Assembly: GCA_052034255.1 (NCBI GenBank) | Contig: JBPOIU010000031.1 | Location: 24,911-88,910, forward strand | Length of the DNA stretch: 64,000 bases | Direction of reading: 5' to 3' | DNA from: JADJEK01 sp052034255 | Lineage (GTDB): Bacteria > Planctomycetota > B15-G4 > JADJEK01 | Shown: positions 34,858-44,156 of the stretch, piece by piece | Position numbering within the stretch: the first letter of the stretch is position 1 | Layout: each line of letters starts with the position of its first letter | Notes under the pieces: generated by a model | Told to the model about the DNA's origin: nothing | Databases searched by the model: none | What the model saw: the letters and a program-made list of their open reading frames with translations, nothing else | Position numbers and translations under genes: made by a program

Positions 34858-36702
34858 ATGAAACGTCATGTGCTTTCGCTCCTCGCCGCCGCAGCGATTC
34901 CGCTCGCGCCCGCAGCCGATGCGCGCCAGCTGTACTGGGCGACGTACGACTACCCGGTGCCATCGACGATCCCGACCAGCTCGGTGTCGTGGCGCAACGC
35001 CGCCGTCGGCGACTTCGACGGTGATCGCCACACCGACTTCGTCTCGCTCGTCATCGATCCGAGCACCGGAAGCGGTGAAGTCCTGTTCGTCCAAGCGCCC
35101 GACGTCTACCAGAGCCTGCATGCGGTGGGTTCGCGTACGGCGACCGACCTCCTGACATGGACCGGCGCTGGCACCGACAAGACCGACGCGTTCCTGAGCG
35201 TTGGATCCCACGGCGCCTCGCTGTGGACGCTCGACACGAACGATCAGATCGTGCCGACGACGATCGTCGGCAGTCCACTGACGGGAGCGAAGTTCATTCG
35301 CGGACCCGTCAGCGGCTCGGCGATTTCGACGCATGCCTTCGTCGTCGTCGGCAGCGACGCACGCACCGTCTACAAGCTCTATCGTTCGGGCGGTGCATGG
35401 ACGACTTCGGTGATTCGGACCCATGCGTCGGACATCCTCGACGTCGAAGTCCTCGACTGGAACGGAACCGGGGACGCCGACATCGCGTTGATGACCGCCT
35501 CGAGCTTGACCGTCATCGACACCAGCAACACCGTATTGTCGACGGCCTCGGCGTCGGGCGTCTGCATCACGACCGTTCGACACAAGGGGCGCACCGGCGA
35601 TCAACTCGCGTGGGTGACCAACGTCACTGGATCGTCGAATCAGGCGATTCACGTCGTCGGAGACGGCGTGACGGAGACGGGCATCGTCATCGGTCCGTTG
35701 GACGTCGCCGCGGTCGCGAGCGGTGACCTGGATGCGGACGGCGATTCCGAGGTCTTGATCTCTCATCGATTCAGCGGCGATCAAGTGATCCTCGTCAACG
35801 TGTCGAGTTCGACCTCGAGCTCCGAGAGTTACTCGTGGAGCGCGTACGAGCTCTACACGCTCGCGGGCTACGGGGTGAGTTTCGCATCGAACGCGGCGAC
35901 TCCCGTGATCGCCGACCTCGACGCCGACACCGACCTCGACGTCGCGATGCTGTGCCAACCGACGACGAAGCTCGAAGTCGCACGCAACCAGCGCATCGAC
36001 GAGAACGACCTGCGCGTCCTTCCGATCGAGATCGAGAGCGACGACTTGCCGCGCTTGACGGTCTACAACTACACGCAATCCGTTCGCATCCAATTGCCGC
36101 TCAAGGCGCCGCAGGTCTCGACATCGCGCGACGTCCTGGAAGTGAAGGCATGGATCAAGGCCGTCGGTGCGAGCGTGTCGCCGGAACTCGTCCACCACGA
36201 GACGATTTCGACCGGTGCATCCTGGTCGATCCCCGTGTTGTTCGACGTGCTCGTGGAATCGGATTGGCAGCCGCTCGAGGGTGATCGTCTCTACGTCGAA
36301 CTGCGCATGGTCGACGTCGACACCAACGGTGAATACGCGTCGACCGGCCCAGTCGCGACGCTGGTCTGTGACGGCTCGGAGGACGGCTTCGAAGCCGATC
36401 AGGGCGCGTTCGAGAACCTCTACGGCAGCTCCGGTCCGCCCGTGTTCTCGGCGAGGTTCGTCGTGGATTCGGCGGTCGTGCCGTTCGATAGCGGCGATCC
36501 GAATCCGTACACGTCCGTGATGGCCGACTCGTCGATGTACCCAAATGGGTGGGACTCGGACTATCTGTTCCAGCAACTCGACGAGGTCGTCGGCCTCGGC
36601 ACGAAAAAGGGAGGAGCTGCGAGCGGCGGCACCTCGACGGTGCCGAACGTCGACCCGTTCGATCCGAACGGCCCGCCTCCCCCTCCGCCGCGCCGACCCT
36701 GA
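34858..36702 (+). CDS. Secreted FG-GAP/VCBS-type protein with proline tail
   Basis: 614-aa exported protein. The signal peptide (MKRHVLSLLAAAAIPLAPA ending near ADA) is followed by propeller-like repeats with DxDxDx loops: AAVGDFDGDRHTDFVSLV, LDWNGTGDADIALMT, GDLDADGDSEVLISH and IADLDADTDLDVAML (residues about 40-370). The second half (about 370-590) is beta-rich and not recognised. The protein ends in PFDPNGPPPPPPRRP, a proline-rich tail. Function unknown; probably extracellular or cell-surface binding. It converges on the CHAT operon, 25 bases apart. Confidence 0.83.
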   Translation: MKRHVLSLLAAAAIPLAPAADARQLYWATYDYPVPSTIPTSSVSWRNAAVGDFDGDRHTDFVSLVIDPSTGSGEVLFVQAPDVYQSLHAVGSRTATDLLTWTGAGTDKTDAFLSVGSHGASLWTLDTNDQIVPTTIVGSPLTGAKFIRGPVSGSAISTHAFVVVGSDARTVYKLYRSGGAWTTSVIRTHASDILDVEVLDWNGTGDADIALMTASSLTVIDTSNTVLSTASASGVCITTVRHKGRTGDQLAWVTNVTGSSNQAIHVVGDGVTETGIVIGPLDVAAVASGDLDADGDSEVLISHRFSGDQVILVNVSSSTSSSESYSWSAYELYTLAGYGVSFASNAATPVIADLDADTDLDVAMLCQPTTKLEVARNQRIDENDLRVLPIEIESDDLPRLTVYNYTQSVRIQLPLKAPQVSTSRDVLEVKAWIKAVGASVSPELVHHETISTGASWSIPVLFDVLVESDWQPLEGDRLYVELRMVDVDTNGEYASTGPVATLVCDGSEDGFEADQGAFENLYGSSGPPVFSARFVVDSAVVPFDSGDPNPYTSVMADSSMYPNGWDSDYLFQQLDEVVGLGTKKGGAASGGTSTVPNVDPFDPNGPPPPPPRRP

Positions 36703-36727
36703 TCGACGATTTGGAGCGCGAGCGGCC

Positions 36728-39217
36728 TCAATCGTCCGCTCCGCTGACTTGCAGCTGCGCCCAGAAGTACGGATGATCGAAACGACTCTCGGTCGCCAGG
36801 TGATCGCGCGCCGCGCGCATCGCCTCGGCGACCGAGGCGCGTTCGCGAAGGGCCGGCGCGATTCCCTCGACGATTCGCAGACTCGACTCGAGATCGGCTG
36901 GGCCGACGGCGAGCACGACGGTGCGGGCACCCGCGCAATGCAGAGCGCCGCCGAGCAGGTTCAAGCCGTCGTCGCCGGCGCGACGCGGCCCACGCGCCGC
37001 ACCGCAGGCGAGCAGCACGACGGTGCGCGCCGGTGAACAGGCCTCGGCGTCGTCAGTCGTGAACGTGGACGCGTCTGGTGAGTCGCCCGCACACGCGAGC
37101 ACGACCGGGCGGACGCGCCGAAGATCCAGAGTTCCATGCGCGATGACGATCTGCGCGGTCGCGCGCGAGCCGTCGTATGCGCGCAGAGCGACGGCCGTCG
37201 CGTCGTCTCCCGCGATCAACGCGGCGTCGAGCTGCTTCGCGATCGCGCCGAGCCGATCGCGGTCGACGTCGAACGGGACCACGCGCGAGTCCTGAGCGCT
37301 GAACGGCTTCGCCGGGTCGGTTGCAGCGAACACCAGTCCGCTGCGCGTGCCCTCGTGTCGAGTTCGCGTCGCCACGTAGGCCGCGATCGGGACCGACGCG
37401 ACGTGGCGAATGGCGTGCGAGCGGCCGAGGGCCCGATCACCGACGATGCATGCTTCGAGCGGGATCGTCCCGATCACGTCCGCGCCGCAGGCCACGACCC
37501 GCTTCCACGTCGCCATGCGACGGGCGATGGGTTCGGGGAAGAACGCGTTCCCCAACGCCCGCTGTCGCGACGTCACCGCGCGCGTCGCGGCGGACGACAC
37601 CGCGCCGTCCGCGGCTCGCGCCGGACGTGACGAGCAGTGCTCGAACAGCGCGGCCGCGGCGTCCGCGAGCTCGGAGCTGTCGGGAATCGGCGCGAGCGCC
37701 AGACCCTGCGCGTCGATCGCGAACACGTAACCGTTGCGGCGCGGAGCCGGTAAGAACAGGACGAGGCCTTCGTCCGGGAGGAGGACGCGCGACCGGATGT
37801 CGGCGAGCGTTCCGCAGCGTGCACCGACGCGGCGCGCGAAGGTCCCGGCCTCCTGCCCGGTAAGCAGGAGTTCGAGCGCATGCTCGGCTCCGCGCTCCGG
37901 ATCCTGGCGCAGCGTGGCTTCGATCCACGAGGCGTACGCCGCGCGCACGGTCGGGAAGTAGAGCGGACCGGCTCCGGTGTCGACGGCACCGACTCGGCCG
38001 AAGATCGCAATGCGGTCGAGGATCGCGGTCTTCAGTTCAGCGTTGGCCGCGGCCAACGACGCCGCCGTCGTCTCCGTTTCGAGGCGCAGCAATGCTTCGA
38101 CATGGAAACCGAGCAGCTCGAGCACACGCAATCCGGATCCGGGCATCGAGCTCGACGACATCGACGTCAATCGCGCGAGTTCGTCGTATGCGCCGGCTCC
38201 GAGCAGGAGGCTCGCCAGATGGACTCGCGCGCGCGCGCGATTCTCGGCGCTGAGCCCGTCGTCCTCGCTCGCTCGCCGCAAGACCTGGATCGACACCGCC
38301 GGTTCCCACGCGCGGGGATCGGATCCGCGGCGCGTCGATGCCAGCGCACGCCGGAACTCGAGCGGTGAAATCGGGTCGCCCGCCGCCTCCGCGCGCTCGA
38401 TCGCGTCGAACGCGGTCGCCTGATCACCGGCAGCGGTCGCCGCGTCGATCTCCATCAAGCGCAGATTGCAGTGATTCGCCGCAAACCGAATCGGGTCGAG
38501 GCCCGTGGCGGCCACGCGGGCCTGCCGCGTCCAGTACCCCATCCGATCGGGTTGCCCGAGATCCTCGGCGAGCTGAACCCGCTCCTCGAACAGACCGAAC
38601 CACTGCGCCCGTGTCCATGCGTCGTTCTCGGCGCACTCCTCGAGCGGGACGAGCAGCGCTTCGCAGCGCGCGCCGATCGCGTCGAGCCGATCGAGTGCGC
38701 CGCACAGGCGCAATGCGCGATGCAACTTCGTCAACGCGAACGGCACGGATTGCGCGCGCCGTGCTTCGAGTTCACGGATTCGATCGTCCAGAATCCGATC
38801 GACGTCCGCGGCGCGGCCGGCCCGGATCAGCTCCTCGGCCAGCAGAGCCGCGAAGAACGACGCGCCGTCCGCGTGTCCCGCGCGAAGGACCTCAGTCGTG
38901 GTCCGGTCGAGGATCGAAATCAATCGAGCGCTGTCGAGTCGTGTCGGTCCGTCGTCCTGGAACAGCGCGCGCGCCGCGGATCCCAAGCGCTTCGCGTCCG
39001 CGAGGTCGATCGCTGCGCCGGAATCGATCCGACCGATGATCGCCTCATAGGTGGCGAGCGGAGGGTCTTCGGCTCCGCTTCGAACCGCGGTGGACGCGAT
39101 CGTCATCGCGGATCCGACTCGAGAATTCGCGGCAGCGAACGCCGCAATCAGCGCCAGGACGATGCGGACGCCGAGTCGAGAGGTTGTCCCGTCGAATCGA
39201 GCCACGTCACACGCCAT
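36728..39217 (-). CDS. CHAT-domain protease in a sigma factor operon
   Basis: 829-aa protein with an N-terminal hydrophobic segment (VRIVLALIAAFAAANSRVG) that acts as signal peptide or anchor. About 500 residues of helical repeats follow, then a C-terminal CHAT domain. The dyad is visible: His in QIVIAHGTLDLRR (about 694) and Cys in VVLLACGAARGPR (about 738). The following LLGGALHCAGARTVV is the usual CHAT helix. The start at 39217 overlaps the upstream gene's end by 70 bases; no better start leaves the hydrophobic segment intact. It is encoded downstream of a sigma factor and a one-TM protein, suggesting that it is a target or effector of that regulatory pair. Confidence 0.87.
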   Translation of the reverse strand: MACDVARFDGTTSRLGVRIVLALIAAFAAANSRVGSAMTIASTAVRSGAEDPPLATYEAIIGRIDSGAAIDLADAKRLGSAARALFQDDGPTRLDSARLISILDRTTTEVLRAGHADGASFFAALLAEELIRAGRAADVDRILDDRIRELEARRAQSVPFALTKLHRALRLCGALDRLDAIGARCEALLVPLEECAENDAWTRAQWFGLFEERVQLAEDLGQPDRMGYWTRQARVAATGLDPIRFAANHCNLRLMEIDAATAAGDQATAFDAIERAEAAGDPISPLEFRRALASTRRGSDPRAWEPAVSIQVLRRASEDDGLSAENRARARVHLASLLLGAGAYDELARLTSMSSSSMPGSGLRVLELLGFHVEALLRLETETTAASLAAANAELKTAILDRIAIFGRVGAVDTGAGPLYFPTVRAAYASWIEATLRQDPERGAEHALELLLTGQEAGTFARRVGARCGTLADIRSRVLLPDEGLVLFLPAPRRNGYVFAIDAQGLALAPIPDSSELADAAAALFEHCSSRPARAADGAVSSAATRAVTSRQRALGNAFFPEPIARRMATWKRVVACGADVIGTIPLEACIVGDRALGRSHAIRHVASVPIAAYVATRTRHEGTRSGLVFAATDPAKPFSAQDSRVVPFDVDRDRLGAIAKQLDAALIAGDDATAVALRAYDGSRATAQIVIAHGTLDLRRVRPVVLACAGDSPDASTFTTDDAEACSPARTVVLLACGAARGPRRAGDDGLNLLGGALHCAGARTVVLAVGPADLESSLRIVEGIAPALRERASVAEAMRAARDHLATESRFDHPYFWAQLQVSGADD

Positions 39218-39702
39218 GTGATCCTCGTCGGCAGGCGCGAGATCTCGGCGGGCGTCAGTCGCAGGCGCTCCGTACTCACGGACCTGCGCAGGACTTCGGC
39301 GCCTTCACTGCCGGGCATCGCGGATTCGACGACCAGAACATAGCGGGGGTGCGAGGTCCCGGTGACCTGCCAGCGGAACTCCTCGAACGCGGGCACCTGG
39401 CCGATCGGCGACAGCGGCGTGATCGCGCCATGACCGAGTTCGACCTCGGGCCGGGTGAACGTCTCCGTCCGGATCGTGATGAGCCACGTCCCCATCCCGA
39501 TCAGGAGCAGCGCGGCAGCGAGCCTGGCCACATGGTGCACGTAGGGCCGGCGTCGACGTACGCCGAGTCGAGCACCGAGCTCGTCGAGAACCCGGCGTTC
39601 GTACGCCGGAGGCTGACCCTGCTCCGCGTCCCGCAGGATCCGCTCGCGGTCCGATGCCACGCTGCGCAAGAGCTCGCGCATCGGGTCTTCCGTCGAACTC
39701 AT
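39148..39702 (-). CDS. One-TM protein, candidate anti-sigma partner
   Basis: 184-aa protein of type N-in: residues 1-55 are charged and cytoplasmic (RSVASDRERILRDAEQGQ). One membrane helix follows (ARLAAALLLIGMGTWLITI, about 59-78), then a 105-residue extracytoplasmic beta-rich domain (HGAITPLSPIGQVPAFEEFR). This is the arrangement of an anti-sigma factor or sensor; I see no zinc-binding HxxxCxxC motif, so it is not a ZAS-type. Its start codon overlaps the sigma factor's stop (ATGA). Position and topology suggest it holds the sigma factor in check; this is inference. Confidence 0.7.
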   Translation of the reverse strand: MSSTEDPMRELLRSVASDRERILRDAEQGQPPAYERRVLDELGARLGVRRRRPYVHHVARLAAALLLIGMGTWLITIRTETFTRPEVELGHGAITPLSPIGQVPAFEEFRWQVTGTSHPRYVLVVESAMPGSEGAEVLRRSVSTERLRLTPAEISRLPTRITWRVTWLDSTGQPLDSASASSWR

Positions 39703-40430
39703 GTCGACCCCTCGCCCGCCCGGCCGGTGCGGTCGTTCGCGCCGTCATCCGGGTGGTATCCAAATTTCGGTGCGAGTCGACGGCGAAGTCGATGCATCGC
39801 CGCACCGTGGCGTGTCTTCAACGTGCTGGCGGGGATGTTCCAACGCCGAGCGATCTCATCGAAGGTCAGCTCGTCGAGGTGTCTCGCCTCGATCAAGGCG
39901 CGGTCATCGGGACTCAAGCACGCGAATGCTTCGTGGAACACGGCGATGTCCAACAGGTCGTCGCGCGTCGGTTCGTCCTGCGCCGGTTCGGTGACCGCGT
40001 CGAGCGGAGAGGCGGCCCTGCGCCAGTGCTTCCGAACGCGGTTCAAGAACACGTTGCGGCAGAAACAGAACACCCACCGATCGAGTACGCCGCCCGGCGG
40101 GAACTGCGGCAGGTGAACGAGGATCTCGGTGATCGCCTGCTGCGCGAGATCTTGCGATTCGTCGGCATCCAGAGGGCGGCCCGAAGCCCGGTTCATCGCG
40201 TCGACGATCCGCGTGACGCAGCGCATGCGTTCGACGAAAGCTTCGCAGGCGATCGGTTCCCGAGCGATGACGCGGCGAACGAGGTCGTGGTCCGGAAGCG
40301 GCGGGTTCACGGGCTGCGATCGACTCGATTCAAAGAGGAACTTCACGACGGTGGGATCAACGGGGAACCAGTGAGTGAAGGCAGAACCTGGTTCGCGCGC
40401 CGACAGGGCGGCACGGCGCGGATCTTGCAT
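39699..40430 (-). CDS. ECF-type RNA polymerase sigma factor
   Basis: About 243-aa sigma factor. Region 2 (LVRRVIAREPIACEAFVERM, ADESQDLAQQAITEILVHLP, VLDRWVFCFCRNVFLNRVRK) and region 4 (ALIEARHLDELTFDEIARRW then NIPASTLKTRHGAAMHRLRR) are present, and no region 1 or 3 is seen, as in extracytoplasmic-function factors. ATG 40430 is chosen because an upstream ATG at 40520 would lie beyond a strong terminator (40461-40493). Inner alternative GTG starts exist. It leads the operon with the one-TM protein and CHAT protease. AATTTATT at 40450-40460 could serve as -10. Confidence 0.88.
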   Translation of the reverse strand: MQDPRRAALSAREPGSAFTHWFPVDPTVVKFLFESSRSQPVNPPLPDHDLVRRVIAREPIACEAFVERMRCVTRIVDAMNRASGRPLDADESQDLAQQAITEILVHLPQFPPGGVLDRWVFCFCRNVFLNRVRKHWRRAASPLDAVTEPAQDEPTRDDLLDIAVFHEAFACLSPDDRALIEARHLDELTFDEIARRWNIPASTLKTRHGAAMHRLRRRLAPKFGYHPDDGANDRTGRAGEGST

Positions 40431-40460
40431 CGAGATCCACGCGGTCCCGCGCAATAAATT

Positions 40461-40493
40461 CGGCTCTCCGCGCGTTTGGCGCGCGGAGAGCCG
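40461..40493 (-). terminator. Rho-independent terminator after the secreted protein gene
   Basis: CGGCTCTCCGCGCG and its exact complement (14 bp) enclose a TTTGG loop. On the minus strand AATTTATT follows. It lies 53 bases past the gene ending at 40546 and just before the sigma factor operon, insulating it. Confidence 0.85.
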
Positions 40494-40545
40494 ACGTCCG
40501 TTTGCTGGATCGTTCACCACCCGAGAGAGCCCCGGGGGGCCGCGA

Positions 40546-42723
40546 TCAGTCGAACGTACCTTGCATGTTCGACAGATGGTTCTGCAGCGCCGTCGGGCCG
40601 AGGAACGGGAAGTACAGGGCCTGTTCGGCCTCGTACACGCCGTTGTTCAGTGCTGGCGACGACTGCACCGCGATGCCGTGGTTCGACCAGTCAAACGGCG
40701 AGATATAGAGCCCGGCGGCCAGCGACTGGATCGGCACGAGCGTGCGGGCCGGGAACGGAATCACCCAATCGACGTCGAACCCCGGGACGAAGCCGGTGAG
40801 CGTGGCGGCCGGGACCAAAGACCCGGGCCACGTCGCGAACGAAACCGAGGCGGGCGGCGGCGCCGTGGGATTCGGAGCGAACACCGAATGGATGCCGACC
40901 TGTGGGTAGATGTAGATGTGGGCTCCCAGTGCGATCGGTGCCGGCGGAATGAACAGCTGTCCCGCGAGGCCAGACAGGGTCCCCGGGCTCGAATGGATGA
41001 CCGAGTCGTTCGCCACGCCGCAGTCGATCAAGATCCCGGTCTCGTCGAACCCGATGTCGACTTCGGGGCCGATCGGCAACGTGTTCAAGACGTTCGCCAG
41101 CGTCGCCTGGACGCGCGGATTGCCATAGCCCTCACCGTCGAAGTCGAACGACGAGAACGGGCAACCGATGTCGACGTGCTGCGTCAGATTCACGGCGCGC
41201 AACAGCTGATTGAGTGGTCCGGTTCCAGCATTCACGAGGAACGAATCGGGAACCAGTCGCCAATCGAAACCGACGCTGACGGGCGAACCATTGCTGGTCA
41301 GTAGTTCGCCGACGAATGCCGGATCGAGCCCGGCCGTCAGGCCGTTCGGGTTGAGCGGGTACGGCGACGGCACGGAACCCAAGAACGCCGCCGGACTCAG
41401 CGGAATCGAACGCGGGAGCGGAGCCAGTGGAGAGCCGATCATTTGAACGGCTCCATTGACCCACATCTGTGAGCAGAACACGATTCCACCAGGGCTTGCG
41501 GGCGGAGGCGTCGAACCGCCGACGGCGTTGGGATCGAACGCATTCGACGGACCGGTGTTCGTACCGATCAAGCAAGTCACGTCCGTGGCATCGATGCCGA
41601 GCAATGCGGTCGGTGGCGTCGTGTCGAAGGCGCGAATCAGATTGCTCTGGATGTTCGGGTTGCCCACTCCGCGCAGCATCGCGTTGGGATCGCCAGCCGC
41701 GCCAAGATCGCACCTCGGATCGTTGACGTCGCAGATCGCGACATTGTGAGGCACCGCGGCGAGCCCGACCGGAACGACGCCGACGTTCGGATCGGTCACG
41801 GTCGGCGTCGGCTCCCACGATTGGATCATCGTGTTGTTGAAGATGTTCAGGTACACGTCGGCGTAGCCGTTATCGATGCTGCCGCCGACAGTCGGGCCGG
41901 GGATGGGCGGATCGTGCGGGGGGTCGCCGGGTTCCTCGGGGTTCGGCACATCCGGAGCGTGCGACGGATCGACGAACGTCGCTCCCAGCCACGGGTGCAC
42001 CATCAAGATGCCGAACCATGGGCCGATCAGCGACGTTGGGTCGTTCGAATGATCGAGGAGATCGAACACGCAGTTCGAGATGCGGCCGAAGATCGCGCCG
42101 TTCGTGGATTCCGCGTACACCTGGATGTAGGCGCCTCGCAGCGTCACGGCGTCGAGCATTTCGTCGTAGGCGAGGTTGGTCAACCCACTGAAGTCGAACA
42201 GCGTCTCGAGCGCACCGATGCGCGCTCCGCACATGCAGTCGTTCTCGAGAGCGAGTGGCAAGAACGGCATGAATCCGCCCGTCGAACCGTCGCCTTGGAT
42301 GATGACTTGCTTCGCGCCGATGCCTTGGACGTCGATCCAGTCGACCATCGTGATCGGAAACGTCTCGCCGGTCGTCGCCACCGAGTAGATGCCCGGGTTG
42401 ATGATCACGAGGCCGCGGTTCGCCGCGCCGAGCGGGTTGCCCGTCGTGGTCGGAATCTGAGTCACGAGGCCTTGGATCGCGCCGTTCACGGTCGAGAACG
42501 GCAGCTGGCTGTTGTTGATTAGCCCGATGGAGTCGAGCCCGAACGTGGCGTCGACGTATGCGATGTTCGTCGTGACACCGGCGTTCTGACACGGTGCCGC
42601 GGTCTGCGCGGCACCGTTCGACATCGTGAGGCAGAGTGCGCCGAGGCTGAAAAGGGACGTTGCGGCAAGCCGCCAGCCGGCCCCGCGCCCACGGCGCGGG
42701 GTGTGATCAGGATTCGAGATCAT
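40546..42723 (-). CDS. Large secreted protein, possible right-handed beta-helix
   Basis: 725-aa exported protein. A long signal peptide has basic residues (TPRRGRGAGWRLAATSLFSL) and cleavage near NGAAQT. The mature region begins with pectate-lyase-like text: FSTVNGAIQGLVTQIP, RGLVIINPGIYSV, ITMVDWIDVQGIGAKQVII. The repeated hydrophobic and Asn turns (NCVFDLLDHS, IFNNTMIQSW) support a beta-helix of the polysaccharide-lyase class. No catalytic residues are assigned. The C-terminal about 200 residues differ and resemble an adhesion domain. The strong terminator downstream and the 167-base promoter region upstream make it a single unit. Confidence 0.8.
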   Translation of the reverse strand: MISNPDHTPRRGRGAGWRLAATSLFSLGALCLTMSNGAAQTAAPCQNAGVTTNIAYVDATFGLDSIGLINNSQLPFSTVNGAIQGLVTQIPTTTGNPLGAANRGLVIINPGIYSVATTGETFPITMVDWIDVQGIGAKQVIIQGDGSTGGFMPFLPLALENDCMCGARIGALETLFDFSGLTNLAYDEMLDAVTLRGAYIQVYAESTNGAIFGRISNCVFDLLDHSNDPTSLIGPWFGILMVHPWLGATFVDPSHAPDVPNPEEPGDPPHDPPIPGPTVGGSIDNGYADVYLNIFNNTMIQSWEPTPTVTDPNVGVVPVGLAAVPHNVAICDVNDPRCDLGAAGDPNAMLRGVGNPNIQSNLIRAFDTTPPTALLGIDATDVTCLIGTNTGPSNAFDPNAVGGSTPPPASPGGIVFCSQMWVNGAVQMIGSPLAPLPRSIPLSPAAFLGSVPSPYPLNPNGLTAGLDPAFVGELLTSNGSPVSVGFDWRLVPDSFLVNAGTGPLNQLLRAVNLTQHVDIGCPFSSFDFDGEGYGNPRVQATLANVLNTLPIGPEVDIGFDETGILIDCGVANDSVIHSSPGTLSGLAGQLFIPPAPIALGAHIYIYPQVGIHSVFAPNPTAPPPASVSFATWPGSLVPAATLTGFVPGFDVDWVIPFPARTLVPIQSLAAGLYISPFDWSNHGIAVQSSPALNNGVYEAEQALYFPFLGPTALQNHLSNMQGTFD

Positions 42724-42890
42724 GGGGGGATGCTCCGTGTGGGAGAAGTCGTCGTGCGGGGCGCGCTCGCGCCTCGCCAACGGGATGTGTCGCCGAATCG
42801 TCGGCGGTCGGCACGGATTCGTGCGATCCGAGCACGATTCGAAGCAAGGCGCGAGACCGCGCCGCGGGCGGCGTACGGCCGCCGAAGACG

Positions 42891-44156
42891 TCAGGCGACC
42901 GCGGGAGCGCGCGCTTCGTTTCGCGTCGCCTCGAACAACGGCCAAGGCGTGAAGCCGAACGCGCGCGCGAGCAGCGAGCGCGGAAACGTCGCGATCGTCG
43001 TGTTGAACTCGGTCGCGCAGTCGTCGAAGAACGTGCGGTCGTGCGCGATCTTGTCCTCGAGCGCGACGAGTTGGTCGTGCAACTTCGCGTACGCGGTGGA
43101 CGCGCGCAGCTCCGGGTACTTCTCGGCGAGCGCGAGCACCTGCGCGACGGAGCCGCGGATCGACGTTTCGGCGCGGATCGCCGCACGCGCGTCCTGCGCC
43201 GCCGTGCGCAGGCGCGACAGTTCCTCGAACGTCGTGCGCTCGTGCGCCGCGGTGGCCGCGACGATCGTCGCGAGGCGCGGCACCAGATCGAAGCGCTGCT
43301 TCAGATCGACGTCGATGTGCCGCCATGCCGCGAGCGTGCGGGTGCGGTACGCGATCAGCGTGTTGTACGCGTGCATGACCCAGGTCCCGAGCGTGACGAG
43401 CGCGGCGATCGTTGTCGCGACGACCGCGAACTTCGGCACGAACACAGGGTCGACGTAGGAACCCTGGACGTGCATCCACCCGCCGTAGGCTCCCGCGAGC
43501 ACGCCGAGGAACAGCAGCGCGAAACCGAAGCGGCGCAGCCAACGTTCGCCGGTCTCCGCGCCGCGGAGGAACGCGTCGCGCGTGCGCCGACAGAGCAAGA
43601 GCGGGATGTTGGCGTGCGCTTCGAGTCCGTGGCCGTCTTCCGTGACGCAACCGAGCGCGCTGCGCTCGTCGGCGAGCGGCACGTACGCCGCGCTGTAGCG
43701 CCGACTCCATTCGTGGTCGTAACCGCTGGACTCGAGGTCGTGCAGATCGGCGCCCGTGGGGTCGATTCGAAGGCGGTGGTCGCCCTCGACCAAGTCGAAC
43801 GGCACGCCTTGGACGTCGCGTTGCACGACCGCCCAGTACGTCTCGGTGCGCGTTCCGCCCTTCGACGTGCGGACGGTGCGCGTGCGCTTCTCCTCGACCA
43901 GGTACTCGAAGTACACGCATCGCGCACCGAAGCGCGGCACGGTGATCGGTGCCGCGCATTCGACGACGCCGCGGACCCAGGCGTCGTCGCGCGCGGTCAG
44001 CAACCGGATCGGCAACTGCGGCGCGCGGGCGTAGATCCAGTTGCGGGCGTCGGCGCGACGAGCACCGATCAACAATGCGATCGCGATCGCCGTCACGATG
44101 CCGCATGCGACGAGGCACGGCACCACCGCGGGGTTTTGCAGCGCGAGTTCGATCAT
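42891..44156 (-). CDS. GIDE-LemA fusion membrane protein
   Basis: 421-aa membrane protein in two parts. Residues about 1-210 contain a first helix (VPCLVACGIVTAIAIALLIG) and a GIDE-like domain: AWVRGVVECAAPITVP, then CVYFEYLVEEKRTRTVR and GVPFDLVEGDHRLRIDP, as in the domain of eukaryotic MUL1-like proteins. Two middle helices follow. Residues about 255-421 match LemA: AYNTLIAYRTRTLAAWRHID, LKQRFDLVPRLATIVAATAA, HERTTFEELSRLRTAA and STAYAKLHDQLVALEDKIAH. The two domains normally sit in separate proteins. ATG 44156 overlaps the Nudix stop (ATGA). Function unknown; a role in membrane homeostasis or signalling is possible. Confidence 0.8.
   Translation of the reverse strand: MIELALQNPAVVPCLVACGIVTAIAIALLIGARRADARNWIYARAPQLPIRLLTARDDAWVRGVVECAAPITVPRFGARCVYFEYLVEEKRTRTVRTSKGGTRTETYWAVVQRDVQGVPFDLVEGDHRLRIDPTGADLHDLESSGYDHEWSRRYSAAYVPLADERSALGCVTEDGHGLEAHANIPLLLCRRTRDAFLRGAETGERWLRRFGFALLFLGVLAGAYGGWMHVQGSYVDPVFVPKFAVVATTIAALVTLGTWVMHAYNTLIAYRTRTLAAWRHIDVDLKQRFDLVPRLATIVAATAAHERTTFEELSRLRTAAQDARAAIRAETSIRGSVAQVLALAEKYPELRASTAYAKLHDQLVALEDKIAHDRTFFDDCATEFNTTIATFPRSLLARAFGFTPWPLFEATRNEARAPAVA

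Noticed and set aside
39148..39702. Zinc-binding ZAS-type anti-sigma factor.
   Set aside because: The HxxxCxxC motif is missing. Only topology and position support an anti-sigma role.
40430..40520. An earlier ATG for the ECF sigma factor (40520).
   Set aside because: It would place the strong terminator 40461-40493 inside the gene. The added residues do not match sigma factors.
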